Assembly: GCA_046565505.1 (NCBI GenBank)
Contig: JBKHYJ010000028.1
Location: forward strand, 78,354 to 142,353
Source of the DNA: JBKHYJ01 sp046565505
GTDB taxonomy: Bacteria; Acidobacteriota; Blastocatellia; UBA7656
Reading direction: 5' to 3'
Length of the DNA: 64,000 bases
Made by a program: the position numbers and the translations under genes. This document shows positions 35,281 through 44,784 of the stretch, piece by piece (positions within the stretch are counted from its first letter, which is position 1; each line of letters starts with the position of its first letter). Under the pieces are notes generated by a model that saw nothing but the letters and a program-made list of their open reading frames with translations, was not told where the DNA came from and ran no database searches.

Positions 35281-36519
35281 ATGCAGCCTACGGAAAAGAT
35301 ATACTTCACCGATTCAAGCGTGCTCGAATTCGCCGCCACGGTCATCGCCGTCGAGCGGGCAGAGCAAGGCTATAAAGTGGCGCTCGACCGGACGGCTTTT
35401 TACCCGACGGGGGGCGGCCAGCCTAACGACACGGGCGTGCTCGGCGGCGGCCGCGTGGTTGACGTAATGGAAGATGAGCGCGGCGTCGTTTTTCACGTGT
35501 TGGAAGGCGCGGCGGAGATCGGGGCGGGCCAAACGGTCACGGGGCTGATTGATAGCGCGCGCCGGCTCGATCACATGCAGCAACACAGCGGCCAGCACAT
35601 ACTCTCTCAAGCGTTCGTCAAAGCGTGCGGCGCCGAGACTCGTTCGTTTCACATGGGCGCCCAAACTTCTACAATCGACATCGAGTTGCAATCCCCTGCC
35701 GACGACCACATGCGGCGCGCGGAAGACATGGCGAATGCCGTCATCTTCGACGACCGCCCGATGCGAGTTCACCTAGTTAACGAAGAAGAGGCTTCGCGGC
35801 TGCCCTTGAGGAAGGAGAGCGCCGTGCGCGGCAACATCCGGGTGATCGAGGTGGAAGATTTCGACTGGTCCCCGTGCGGCGGCACTCATGCTATGAGTGC
35901 GGGCCAGATAGGTTTGATAGCCATCAAAGGGTACGAGCGGGCGAGGAAGATGACGAGGGTCGAATTCGTTTGCGGCGTGCGCGCCCTCGCGGATTACAGG
36001 CTGGCTAACAGGGCGGCCGTAGGCGTCGCACAGCTCTTCAGCGCGGACAGGGATTCATCGCCCGACCTTGTCGCGCGAGCAGTACAGGAGAACAAGGCCC
36101 TGAAGAAGAGGGTGCGCGACCTGCTGGAATTGGCGATGACTGCCGAAGCTTCGCAAATGCTAGCCGGGGCCGCAACGCAAGGCGAGTTCAAAATAGTGAG
36201 CGCGGTCTTTGACGGGCGCGACCTTGAAGAAGTCAGGCTCCTCGCGTCAAAGATAATTCAATCAGAACCGGCGGTAGCACTGCTGGGGACGAGAGACGCC
36301 GGCACGGCGAGGCTCATCTTCGCGAGGTCGTCATCCCTCGCACAGAACATGGGGGAGATCATGTCCGAAGCGTGCCGGCTGCTGAACGGGCGCGGAGGCG
36401 GCAAGGCCGACCTTGCCCAAGGCGGCGGGCCGGCGACCGAGAGACTCGACGAGGCGATCAAGAACGCGGCCGAAAGGGTCGGGGGTAACTACGGGTGGTT
36501 AGTAATCAATGACGAATAA
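35281..36519 (+). CDS. AlaX-type alanyl-tRNA editing protein with DHHA1 domain
   Basis: 412 residues from the ATG at 35281, with AGGAGG 6 nt upstream; the frame continues upstream into the methyltransferase gene but that part is not coding. It hydrolyses Ser- or Gly-mischarged tRNA-Ala in trans. The second editing motif of AlaRS is present as HMQQHSGQHIL (zinc His pair) and CGGTH, with YPTGGGQPNDTG at the N-terminus. The DHHA1 domain covers about 300-412 (GGGKADLAQGGG). There is no aminoacylation domain. This is the long AlaX-L form. It begins 24 nt after the methyltransferase stop. Confidence 0.92.
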   Translation: MQPTEKIYFTDSSVLEFAATVIAVERAEQGYKVALDRTAFYPTGGGQPNDTGVLGGGRVVDVMEDERGVVFHVLEGAAEIGAGQTVTGLIDSARRLDHMQQHSGQHILSQAFVKACGAETRSFHMGAQTSTIDIELQSPADDHMRRAEDMANAVIFDDRPMRVHLVNEEEASRLPLRKESAVRGNIRVIEVEDFDWSPCGGTHAMSAGQIGLIAIKGYERARKMTRVEFVCGVRALADYRLANRAAVGVAQLFSADRDSSPDLVARAVQENKALKKRVRDLLELAMTAEASQMLAGAATQGEFKIVSAVFDGRDLEEVRLLASKIIQSEPAVALLGTRDAGTARLIFARSSSLAQNMGEIMSEACRLLNGRGGGKADLAQGGGPATERLDEAIKNAAERVGGNYGWLVINDE

Positions 36520-36612
36520 TGCGCGGAGAGCATCCCGCGGGGGCCGCCACCGCGTAATCATGGCCACGTCATCGCGCCGCGCACCAATACGGACTTCTTT
36601 AGATTGACGCTT

Positions 36613-37599
36613 ATGAAAAAAAGACTGGCGCTCTACTTCACGGGGGGCACGATTTCAATGAAGTATGATCCTGAAATCGGGGCCGCCGTGCCTGCCCTTT
36701 CAGGCAGGGAGATACTCAATGCCGTGCCGGGCGCGGGCGAAGCGGCCGACGTTGAGGTGATAGATTTCGGGCGTTACCCCGGGCCTCACATGACTATGCG
36801 GCTGATGATGAATCTTTCACGTCAGGTGCGCGAGACACTTTCCCGGCCAGAGATTGATGGCGTAGTCATCACTCACGGCACGGACACCCTGGAAGAAACG
36901 GCTTACCTGCTCGACCTCACGGTCGCGGGCGAAAAGCCCATCGCCTTCGTCGGGGCGATGCGCAACAGCTCAGAGCTTGGCTGGGACGGGCCGTCTAATC
37001 TGCTGTCGGCGATGCGCGTCGCGGCGTCGGACTCCGCGCGCGGGCTAGGCGTCCTCGTAGTGATGAACGAAACGGTGCTCGCGGCGAGCGAGGCGACCAA
37101 GACCCACACGGAATCTTTCGACGCATTTCAAAGCCCGGAGTTCGGCCCTCTCGGGGTTGTGGACAAAGGCGAAGTAATCATCAGGCGCGCGCCAAGGCAA
37201 CGCGCTCACATGGACGCGAGCGAAACCGCAGAGCCCGTGTGGTTCATCAAGATGGGCGCGGGAGTGGATTCGACATTGATTGATGCCTGCGTTGACGCCG
37301 GCGCCAAGGGGCTGGTCATAGAGGCGCTGGGGCGCGGCAACGTCCCGCCCGAGTCTGTTCCCGGTATCACAAGGGCAATCTCGGCTAACGTTCCTGTCGT
37401 GCTGGTATCGCGGTGTTTGCGCGGGCGCGTCTACGAAAGCTACGGGTACGCGGGCGGGGGCAAGCACCTTCGTAACCTGGGAGTGATCTTCTCAGATTTT
37501 CTGAACGGGCAGAAGGCCAGAATCAAACTATCCCTCGCGCTAGCCCTCACGAGAAACCCTTCTGAAATCCGAGACTTCTTCGAGCCAAGACGCGTCTGA
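36613..37599 (+). CDS. L-asparaginase family protein
   Basis: 328 residues from the ATG at 36613; a TTG three codons earlier is also possible. Both active-site threonine motifs of the asparaginase/glutaminase family are present: YFTGGTISM (about 8-16) and THGTDTLEETAYLL (about 86-99), with the conserved VGAMRNSSELGWDGPSNL. There is no signal peptide, so it is the cytoplasmic type that hydrolyses asparagine to aspartate and ammonia. Length is normal. It follows AlaX by about 90 bp. Confidence 0.92.
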   Translation: MKKRLALYFTGGTISMKYDPEIGAAVPALSGREILNAVPGAGEAADVEVIDFGRYPGPHMTMRLMMNLSRQVRETLSRPEIDGVVITHGTDTLEETAYLLDLTVAGEKPIAFVGAMRNSSELGWDGPSNLLSAMRVAASDSARGLGVLVVMNETVLAASEATKTHTESFDAFQSPEFGPLGVVDKGEVIIRRAPRQRAHMDASETAEPVWFIKMGAGVDSTLIDACVDAGAKGLVIEALGRGNVPPESVPGITRAISANVPVVLVSRCLRGRVYESYGYAGGGKHLRNLGVIFSDFLNGQKARIKLSLALALTRNPSEIRDFFEPRRV

Positions 37600-37633
37600 T
37601 CCTCCCTATGAATCCGCCTATCGAATCCATCAA

Positions 37634-37649
37634 GAAAGATTAATCTTTC
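37634..37649. promoter_or_regulatory. Perfect 16-bp palindrome
   Basis: GAAAGATTAATCTTTC, 8+8 without a spacer, in the 215-bp gap before the broken NACHT gene. It is too short in loop for a terminator and has the look of a dimeric-regulator operator; no regulator is assigned. Confidence 0.35.
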
Positions 37650-37814
37650 CTGGGTAAAGTTGATTTATTCCGTATCAGTCTGGTAAGGTTCGCACCTAGC
37701 CGGAAAGCGCCGCCAGAAATGGATGGCCGCAAAGATCGCTAATTAAGGCGTCACACTGTTCCATCGGACCCAAGCTTAAACGACCTTGATAAAGACTACA
37801 GTTCCAGGAACTCT

Positions 37815-40456
37815 ATGAAGCGACAGGATGAAAAGGGCGACCCGAAATCGCAGGCGGGAGAGAATAACAACAAATCGCTGGCGGCGCGTTTCGGTTTGAG
37901 TGATGAGCGTAGCAAGGCAGCGCCCTACCTGCGAGCCCTACTCGCATTTGTAAAAGAGGTGCCGGGGGTAGGCTGGGCATTCAAGGGTACGAGCGAAGCC
38001 TTAAAAGAGCTTGCCGCCGAAGAGGATCAACAGAAATTGGAGCGGCGACTATTCGCGGTAAGCCAGCAGACCCATGAGGATATCGGTGCCCTCGCCGAGC
38101 TCGGGCGCGTAATCTTTCTTCAACAAAACGCCGTACTAGCACGTCTCGAAGAGGGCGGGCTGCCGGCCGAGAGGAAGCGATTAACTGAATTTGCGATCGA
38201 CGCATCCCTGGTCGCCTACCGCAGTCGAATCGCTTGCGAACATAAATACGCCGACCACCGCGGCATAGAAGGCGGGTCTAGAACCGCACACATCGCATCT
38301 CTGCCGCTGGATGAAATCTACGTTATGCCCAGGCTCCTGCCGGAGCGCGACCGCGTAAACGTGAGCAATCGCGAGAAGGACATTTTGAAAACTTTGCTTG
38401 ACGACCGCGACATCCCGACCGACCAGCGGTCCAGATTAGAAGAAGAGTACGCGGTGCTGACGGGCGAGAGGTAGCGCCCCGGCGGGAAGACGCAGGATGG
38501 GCGTGTTCCAGTGGGCCAGGCGCTAGAACAGACACGACATGCCGTCGTCATTGGCAACCCCGGCGTCGGGAAGAGTGCTTTGATTCGTTATCTGGCATGG
38601 GTGTGCGCGCTAGGTGGTGAGGCAATGGGCTGAAGAGGTTACCCCGGTCATCACGTCGCTAGCCGCTTTCGCTGATGCTCGCAGCACTCGGCCGGACCTT
38701 ACGCTGCGCGAATTTCTGTATGAGAGGCTCGGGCCGCAAGGCGATGAAGCGCTACGGGCAGCAATATCGGAAGAACTTGCTAATGGCAGATGTTTCCTGA
38801 TGTTGGATGGCATCGACGAAATACCTGACAGCCATGCGCGCGTCGCCATCGTTCAGGCGGTCGATGACTTCATCACTCAGCATGCCGCCAACCGCTTTCT
38901 AGTGACTTCGCGGCCTTATGGTTATACACGGCTGGCGGGGAGATTGCGCATTTTCAGATGCCGAATTTTTCGAGCGCTCAGGTTGAGGAATTCATGCGCC
39001 GATGGCAGCGAGCGGTCGAGTGTAAGCAGCACCAGGATTTGCCCAACCTGGAACATGCGGAGGCGGAGGCGGAGGCATTGCTCGCCGAGATTAACCGAAA
39101 TCCGAAGGTTTCCGAGCTTGCTACAAATCCGCTGATGCTCGTCATCATCTCGTTGATACGCTACGAGCGCACACGGCTCCCAGAAGAGCGCGTGCAGCTT
39201 TATGACCGCGCCGTCAGGACATTGATGGACACGTGGAACCAGTGGAGGTCGAGGGTTGCAAAGGACACAGGCGACCAATCACTACCGCTCAGTCAGCTCA
39301 TTCCGGTTTGGGGGCAGTCGCCGAGTGGACGCGCCGGAATAAGCCAACCGGGATCGTACACCGCGCCGAGTTGAAGCGTGAGCTTGTACGCATCCTGATT
39401 GATAAAGAGTTAGACGAGGACGACCCGGAAGCTACGGCCGAAAGCTACATTCAGGCGGCAGCACACCGCGCCGGGCTGCTGGAAGAACGCGGGCCGCATA
39501 TACTTGCTTTCTGGCATCCGACTTTTGAAGAGTTCCTGGCCGCCGTCGAGTTAACGACCCCGACTTCGAAAGCGATCAACGAGCTTTTGCCACTACGCGA
39601 TGACCCGCGCTGGCGGGAGATCATACTACTGGCGGTAGGCCACGTAGGGATTATTCAGCATGATGCCGAGACGGCAACTGCCATAGTAAAAGCTATTGCG
39701 GAGAATTCTCCAGGGGTAACAGAGCCTGTTCATCACCCGCATTTACGTCTGGCCGCCGCCTGCATCGCCGATGATGTGGGAGTCAAACGCACCTTCGCTC
39801 AGCAGGTAATAGCGAAGTTAGGCGAGATTATACGGGTACAACCTTACGATTTACTTACGCGAAGCTTCGTTAATACGGTCCGAGCTTTACCCCGCCTGCG
39901 CCCGTCACCTGAAATTATTTCCGCGCTCGCGCCATTAGCAACGCATGACTCCTGGTCAGTCAGGATGGAGGCTGCGCGCTTGTTCAGCAACGTGGCTGCC
40001 GATAACAGTGATGCCCTATCTTTATGCAAGCTCCTAATGGAAGATTTAGATATAGACGTATGGTGTCACGCAGCATTGGGACTTGCGCGAGCCGGTGATT
40101 GCAGTCCCAGCGTATGGAAGGGATTGTCAAATTTTGAAAGTAGCGAAGCTTATATAGAGCCTGCGGTACGCGAATTCCTGGCTGCTATGTCAGATGAGAC
40201 TAAGGAAAGACTCGTTTTATTGCTGAAGGCTGATGATTTGGTGTTGAGTCTTCAAGCTGCATACTTGCTTCAGCAGGCAGGCAAAGCGGACCGTGCCGTG
40301 GCCGACGCTCTGATCTCTTTGCTGGGCGACGAGGACTCGGAGTTGCGCATCCAAGCGGCAGAACTGCTCCAGCGGATGGGCGGAACAAATCAGGCCATAG
40401 TGGAAACAGTGGCTAAGATAGCCCATCCTGAGCTGTGGGCTGCCCTGGCAGCCTAG
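37815..40456 (+). pseudogene. Broken NACHT-HEAT STAND ATPase
   Basis: One gene in at least four pieces. Piece 1 (37815-38474): 219 residues, helical, of unknown family, ending at TAG 38472. Reading on in frame gives the Walker A GNPGVGKS. An extra G in the run 38627-38629 shifts to the frame with Walker B FLMLDGIDEIPD and VTSRPYGYTRLAG. A lost G in 38937-38940 shifts to MPNFSSAQVEEF...TNPLMLVIISLI. A lost G in 39310-39314 shifts to AVAEWTRRN and the HEAT-repeat half, which ends at TAG 40454. Restored, this is about 880 residues: N-terminal domain, NACHT, HEAT. NACHT proteins often serve in phage defence. Base composition is visibly less GC-rich than its neighbours, as for transferred DNA. A sequencing fault is possible but no other gene here is broken. 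Confidence 0.85.
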
Positions 40457-40853
40457 GAACTCGTAGCACAGCAGCAACCACTAAATAACCGGGAAGGAGA
40501 AGCATTGGCTGAATTGACGCGGACCTCAGAAAACGATGGCCCCGCACAACGGCAGGCGCGGGGGATATTCTTCCAATAGTTATCTGAGAAGCTAGACCCC
40601 ATTGAGCGGCAGGCACAGAAACATCGACCCGATTGAACCTATTATGTGCTAATCCCGCCGCCATTCAATCACCGCAGACTATTGAGGCTGAAAATTTAAC
40701 GAGCTATGGCTTGGACTCAACGGATGGGATGAGGGGTAACCTTGTGGTTCATTATCCCTTCGCTGATACACAAATACATCCGAGGGTTTATTAACCACAA
40801 TATAAGTCCGGTCTTGCCGCTCCTCTTAATAATCCCCTCCGACCGAATCCGGC
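40457..40853 (+). other. Gap with possible eroded 3' end of the NACHT gene
   Basis: In the frame of the HEAT half, sequence after TAG 40454 reads ELVAQQQPLNNREGEALAELT and continues through a second TAG (40577) to TGA 40634. This may be the former C-terminus. From 40637 to 40853 nothing is seen. The whole space up to the next gene is 470 bp. Confidence 0.4.
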
Positions 40854-40882
40854 TTGAAATTCGAACGCTCGTTCGATAAAAT
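40854..40882 (+). promoter_or_regulatory. Sigma70 promoter with PaaR/TetR-like operator in its spacer
   Basis: TTGAAA (40854-40859), 17-nt spacer and TAAAAT (40877-40882). The spacer is a near-perfect palindrome, TCGAACG-CT-CGTTCGA (40861-40876). It fits the CNAACGNNCGTTNG consensus I recall for the TetR-family phenylacetate repressor PaaR of Thermus. A repressor bound here would block RNA polymerase directly. The next gene encodes a PaaA-family protein. Confidence 0.65.
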
Positions 40883-40926
40883 GATTCTGTAGGCGGAAGG
40901 CGTAAGAATAACTCTCGGAGGCGGCG

Positions 40927-42165
40927 ATGGCTAATTACGAGACCACGACCATAACTAAGAAGTACCATGACGCGATTGTCGATTGGCAGAAGAAGAACTT
41001 CCCCGAGCTTGAAATACTGGAGAAGCACTGGGATGACCACTTCAAAGGCGTGCCGCCTTTTCAACTGGTCGCGAAGGTGGGCGAACTGAAGTCGGACGTG
41101 GTGGAGGTCGGCCAGTACGCGGGCCGCAAGCGTTTCGAGCGCGCTAAGGAGATGGTGGGCAACGCATTCTTCAGCGCACGCGACATCGTGCGTGCGCAGT
41201 GCTCGACCGAACTCGGCTCGATTCAGCAGCACAGGCTCACGCTCGATAACGCCGTCAGCGAGAAGGGCAAGTTCGCCGTGCTGAGGATAATGGCCGAAGA
41301 GTTGCGGCATGCCTATCAGATGTTCTGGGTCCTTGACCAGGACCCGACCTGGAAGAAGCCGGGGCTTGGGGACGTGGCAAAGCAGACCATTGAAGAGTTG
41401 CTGTCGATGGAATTGGGCGGCCACGTGCTGGACGCCTTCAATATAGACTTCAACGACTTCCTTGATAACGTCACTTACGCGACCGTCATAGACCTGGTCG
41501 GCAAATACCAGCTCGAAATGCAACAGGTCTTCAGCTACGCGCCGATGGCCCGCAGCATGGGGCCGATGCTCCAAGAGGAATCGTTCCACCTCGGCAGCGG
41601 CAGGAAGCTGCTCAAAGAGATCGGGCAGATGGCGGCGCGAGGCGAAGGCGATTACAGCGTTGATGGCATACAGCGCGCGCTCAACCTGTGGGTGCCGCGC
41701 GGGCTTGAGATGTTCGGCAACGAGAAGGGTGGCGATACAGCCGTGACATTCGGGTTCAAAGACAAGACGAACGGGACAGCCCAGGGAGAATACTACGAGG
41801 AGGTGCGCGGCGTAATCCGCAACGTCAACGTGGCGATAGTCCAGGAACGGATTCCTAACTTCTCGCGCGAAGACGCGCACGCGCTGATTGACGACATCGA
41901 AAGAAGCCGCGACCCGAAGAAAGGGATTAAGCCCGAGGACATTCTGGTTCTCCCGGACGATAAATTCTTCCGCAAGCGCGGGATCGAAGAAGTAATCTTC
42001 CAGTCGTATGACGTGCGGGGAGACCTGCTAACCGAGGGCGGAAAACCTCTGTCGCCCGAAGGCTATTTGCAGTATCTCGCCACCGTGCTCCCGGCAAAAT
42101 TCATCGGCAGCCGCGAGTACGACAAGTACGTCGCCCAGATGCGCGAGCATTTCGCCGGCAGGTAA
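40927..42165 (+). CDS. Phenylacetyl-CoA/benzoyl-CoA epoxidase-type di-iron protein (PaaA/BoxB family)
   Basis: 412 residues with GGAGG upstream of the ATG. It belongs to the phenylacetic-acid catabolic protein family (PF05138). Di-iron ligands are visible: Glu95/His102 region (TELGSIQQH), EELRH (124-128), EELLSMELGGH (157-166) and EESFH (217-221). It is longer than PaaA (about 310) and shorter than BoxB (about 470). PaaA needs PaaB, PaaC and a reductase PaaE for ring epoxidation, and none is adjacent, so the substrate and partners are open. The operator in the promoter suggests induction by an aromatic acyl-CoA. A terminator follows directly, so it is monocistronic. Confidence 0.82.
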   Translation: MANYETTTITKKYHDAIVDWQKKNFPELEILEKHWDDHFKGVPPFQLVAKVGELKSDVVEVGQYAGRKRFERAKEMVGNAFFSARDIVRAQCSTELGSIQQHRLTLDNAVSEKGKFAVLRIMAEELRHAYQMFWVLDQDPTWKKPGLGDVAKQTIEELLSMELGGHVLDAFNIDFNDFLDNVTYATVIDLVGKYQLEMQQVFSYAPMARSMGPMLQEESFHLGSGRKLLKEIGQMAARGEGDYSVDGIQRALNLWVPRGLEMFGNEKGGDTAVTFGFKDKTNGTAQGEYYEEVRGVIRNVNVAIVQERIPNFSREDAHALIDDIERSRDPKKGIKPEDILVLPDDKFFRKRGIEEVIFQSYDVRGDLLTEGGKPLSPEGYLQYLATVLPAKFIGSREYDKYVAQMREHFAGR

Positions 42166-42195
42166 CCTCTGCGCATAGACCCCAGTCAAATACAG

Positions 42196-42222
42196 AAGGC
42201 GGCTCCGGTGGCCGCCTTTTTT
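42196..42222 (+). terminator. Intrinsic terminator after the PaaA-like gene
   Basis: Stem AAGGCGGC (42196-42203) and GCCGCCTT (42211-42218), a 7-nt loop and a T run to 42222. Confidence 0.88.
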
Positions 42223-42372
42223 CTCGCCGGCGTTCGACGCGAACGCCAGCCGGCCTTACATGACTACCGTGCGCGGACGCCGGTGATGCGGCCAGCTCTT
42301 CCGGTAAGCTCAAGCGTCGTTGCGGGGGCAAGAAGATTGGTGCTATGTTCTCGCTTTTATTCGGGAGGCAGA

Positions 42373-43542
42373 TTGTCTCAAACAAAAGCATTCCTGGCTA
42401 TCTATACCAGCATTTTCATCAGCTATTTAGGCGTGGGGCTGGTCGCGCCGCTGATCGCGCTCGTCTTGCGCGAGCATAACGAGAATAGCTTTATGATCGG
42501 GCTGATCGGGACCACTATGTTCACGACTTTCACGCTCGCCTCGTTCCCCATCGGGGCGGCGACCGACCGCATCGGCCCGAAGCCGATTCTGGTCGGCGGG
42601 CTTATAGTTTATGGCGCGTCAATAGCCCTCTTCGCGTTGAATCTATCGACGGGTTTTTTCTTCCTGGCGAGGGCAATCGAGGGGGTGGGCGGGGCCGCCA
42701 TAACGGTCTCGACCGAGACGATGATAAACAAATTGAGCGCGCCGGGCGAACGCGCGCGCCGCATGAGTTATTATGCCCTGTCCGTCGGGATAGGGTGGGC
42801 AGCGGGCCCGCTCGCGGGGACATTGCTTTTCAGAATCAGTCATGCGGTGCCGTTCATCGCTTGCTTCATATTCAGCCTCCTGGCAGGCTTCTTCGCCGCG
42901 GCGCTTATCCCCGCGACCGCCTCCACGTCGCATGACCTGGGGGGGATTCTCGGCGGCATTTCCAAGAAGCTCGTCGTGCCCATGTCGGCGGGCGCGTTAT
43001 ACGGCTATTCGATGTCCTCGCTCATCACGCTCATACCGCTTTACCTGACGGAAGAACTCAACGTGAGGGAGACGGAGATGGGCACTATCATCACGGCGGT
43101 GATTGTCGGGGCGATAGTGAGCCAAGTCCCCCTCGGGCACGCCGCCGACCGCTTCGGCAAGCGGAAGACTCTTATGGCTTGCACGGTCGTGCTGTCAATC
43201 GTGTTTGCCCTCATGGCATTTCATTCCGACTGGCGGCCCTTCATCGCCACGGGGGCGATGGCGGGGGCGATGGCGGGGAGCCTATACCCAATAGGGCTTG
43301 CGATGATCGGAAGCATCGTAAGCAAGGAAAGACTCGGCGCGGCAACGTCGCTGTTCTCGCTAGCGTTCGGAGTCGGCAGCCTCCTTGGCCCATCCATCTC
43401 GGGTCTCGCCATGACTCACCTGGGCTACCGCTGGCTCTTTTATCTCCCGTCAATCCTGACCGCGGCCTTCGCCGTAGAGCTGCTCGCTTTATACAGGCAT
43501 GTGACCGCGCGTGATGGCGCAGCTGTCCAAGACGAGACTTAA
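42373..43542 (+). CDS. MFS transporter
   Basis: 389 residues from the TTG at 42373, which has GGGAGG 4 nt upstream. The open frame extends to 42208, but that would place the start in the terminator and adds a non-membrane Arg-rich leader. About 12 hydrophobic segments occur. MFS motif A is visible as GAATDRIGPKPILVGG between helices 2 and 3, and its repeat as GHAADRFGKRKTLM in the second half. It belongs to the DHA1-type drug/metabolite exporters; substrate unknown. Confidence 0.88.
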   Translation: MSQTKAFLAIYTSIFISYLGVGLVAPLIALVLREHNENSFMIGLIGTTMFTTFTLASFPIGAATDRIGPKPILVGGLIVYGASIALFALNLSTGFFFLARAIEGVGGAAITVSTETMINKLSAPGERARRMSYYALSVGIGWAAGPLAGTLLFRISHAVPFIACFIFSLLAGFFAAALIPATASTSHDLGGILGGISKKLVVPMSAGALYGYSMSSLITLIPLYLTEELNVRETEMGTIITAVIVGAIVSQVPLGHAADRFGKRKTLMACTVVLSIVFALMAFHSDWRPFIATGAMAGAMAGSLYPIGLAMIGSIVSKERLGAATSLFSLAFGVGSLLGPSISGLAMTHLGYRWLFYLPSILTAAFAVELLALYRHVTARDGAAVQDET

Positions 43543-43908
43543 TTGCTCTCCGCGTCGGCTTAACCCATTAACTCCCTTACTTAGATTCTACGGCGGCAAC
43601 TGCTGTTCTTTTTTAAGGCGAGCCTCACTGACTACGAACCTTCACCAATGTAGTATCAAGAATGAGAACCCATCGACTCATTCAACGAGGACGTAGAGTA
43701 TATGATTATAAGGCGCGTAATTAAACCATTACGTTGCGATTACAAATTAATGTGGAGGCAGAATCCATTAATCGGATGCGTGTGTTCACAGACATAAAGA
43801 CTCTACGCAAGGTCAAACAAGCTGGTGCGGACTGCCGCAAGTCCTGGATATCGCAACAGCTCCAGCGTTACTCAACAAATACCTTCCCTGGGGAAAGAGG
43901 ATACCGAA
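43543..43908. other. Intergenic gap
   Basis: 366 bp between the MFS gene and the preferred start of the Crp/Fnr gene. It is AT-rich in the second half and contains only short frames without SD or family likeness. I see no clear promoter or terminator. Confidence 0.5.
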
Positions 43909-44712
43909 TTGTCATCTATTGCATCGAGAAGACAGAGAAGTGCTGAGCCGAGCGCTGTAAGCACGAGAAGGGTTACCACCGCAAAAACAAAGAAAAGACG
44001 AAGAACGAAAGGGCCGAGCGAAAAGATACGTTCGCTGGCCGCCCTGAGCCTCGCCAACAAGGTCGGATACCTGATGATCGGCGACCTCATCGGGCCTGAT
44101 AACCCTGAGCTGGAGGCTCTGATTAATGAGCGACTGCCGAGGCGCTCTTTCAAAAAAGGTGATGTCATCTATCCCACCAATCACAAAGGCCCGGTGCTTT
44201 TTCTCGTCAGGAGCGGGAGCGTGAACATCACCCGACAGTCGGTCGTCGGCCAGGAATTCGACGTCAAGGCCATCGGGCCGGGCACCGTCTTCGGCGAAGC
44301 GCCCGCCCTCGGGCAGACGATGCTCGGCGCGCATGCGGTGGCCGCCGAGAATTCTAAGATCACGCTGATAAACGCGTCGGAGTTCGAGAGGCTCGCGGCG
44401 GCCTCGCCTTCCTTCGCCATCAACATGGTCCGCCAGATAGGGCCGAGGCTCGTGGAGGCGGAGAGGCGGCATGAGCAGGCCGCGTTCCAGCCCGTGACTG
44501 CTCGCGTGTCGTCGTTGCTCATGAGGCTGGCGAACAAGGATAACCAGGTGGTCGGGTACACCCACCAAGAGATGGCCGACCTGCTCGGCGTTTACCGCGA
44601 GACAGTAACAAACGCCATCGCGGAGTTGAAACAGGACCGCCTGATCAAGGTCGGGCGCAAGAGGATAACCATACTCGACCCGGATGCCTTAAAGAGGATG
44701 GAAACGATCTGA
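43909..44712 (+). CDS. Crp/Fnr-family transcriptional regulator
   Basis: 267 residues when started at TTG 43909, which has AGAGG 8 nt upstream; a GTG at 43825 in the same frame is an alternative. A basic, probably disordered N-terminus (TKKRRRTK) is followed by a cNMP-binding fold (RRSFKKGDVIY, GPVLFLVRSGSVNI, GTVFGEAPALG; about 70-180). The C-terminal winged helix-turn-helix contains YTHQEMADLLGVYRETVTNAI. There is no FNR-type Cys cluster, so oxygen sensing by Fe-S is unlikely; the effector is unknown. The basic N-terminal extension is unusual for the family. It lies just upstream of the ccsA-hemA-hemC genes but those have their own likely promoter. Confidence 0.85.
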   Translation: MSSIASRRQRSAEPSAVSTRRVTTAKTKKRRRTKGPSEKIRSLAALSLANKVGYLMIGDLIGPDNPELEALINERLPRRSFKKGDVIYPTNHKGPVLFLVRSGSVNITRQSVVGQEFDVKAIGPGTVFGEAPALGQTMLGAHAVAAENSKITLINASEFERLAAASPSFAINMVRQIGPRLVEAERRHEQAAFQPVTARVSSLLMRLANKDNQVVGYTHQEMADLLGVYRETVTNAIAELKQDRLIKVGRKRITILDPDALKRMETI

Positions 44713-44720
44713 TGAATTAA

Positions 44721-44750
44721 TTGCCTTAGGGCCGAACGGCAGGGTAATAT
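44721..44750 (+). promoter_or_regulatory. Possible sigma70 promoter of ccsA-hemA-hemC
   Basis: TTGCCT at 44721-44726 and TAATAT at 44745-44750 with an 18-nt spacer, 35 nt before the ccsA-like ATG. Confidence 0.5.
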
Positions 44751-44784
44751 TGAATAGCTGGAAAGACATGCCGGAGTCGGCCCT

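Noticed and set aside
40717..41880. 387-codon minus-strand frame across the PaaA-like gene
   Set aside because: Mirror of a strongly conserved family protein that has SD, promoter and terminator on the plus strand.
43734..43946. 70-codon frame ahead of the Crp/Fnr gene
   Set aside because: No SD at a proper distance, no family likeness, and it overlaps the preferred regulator start.
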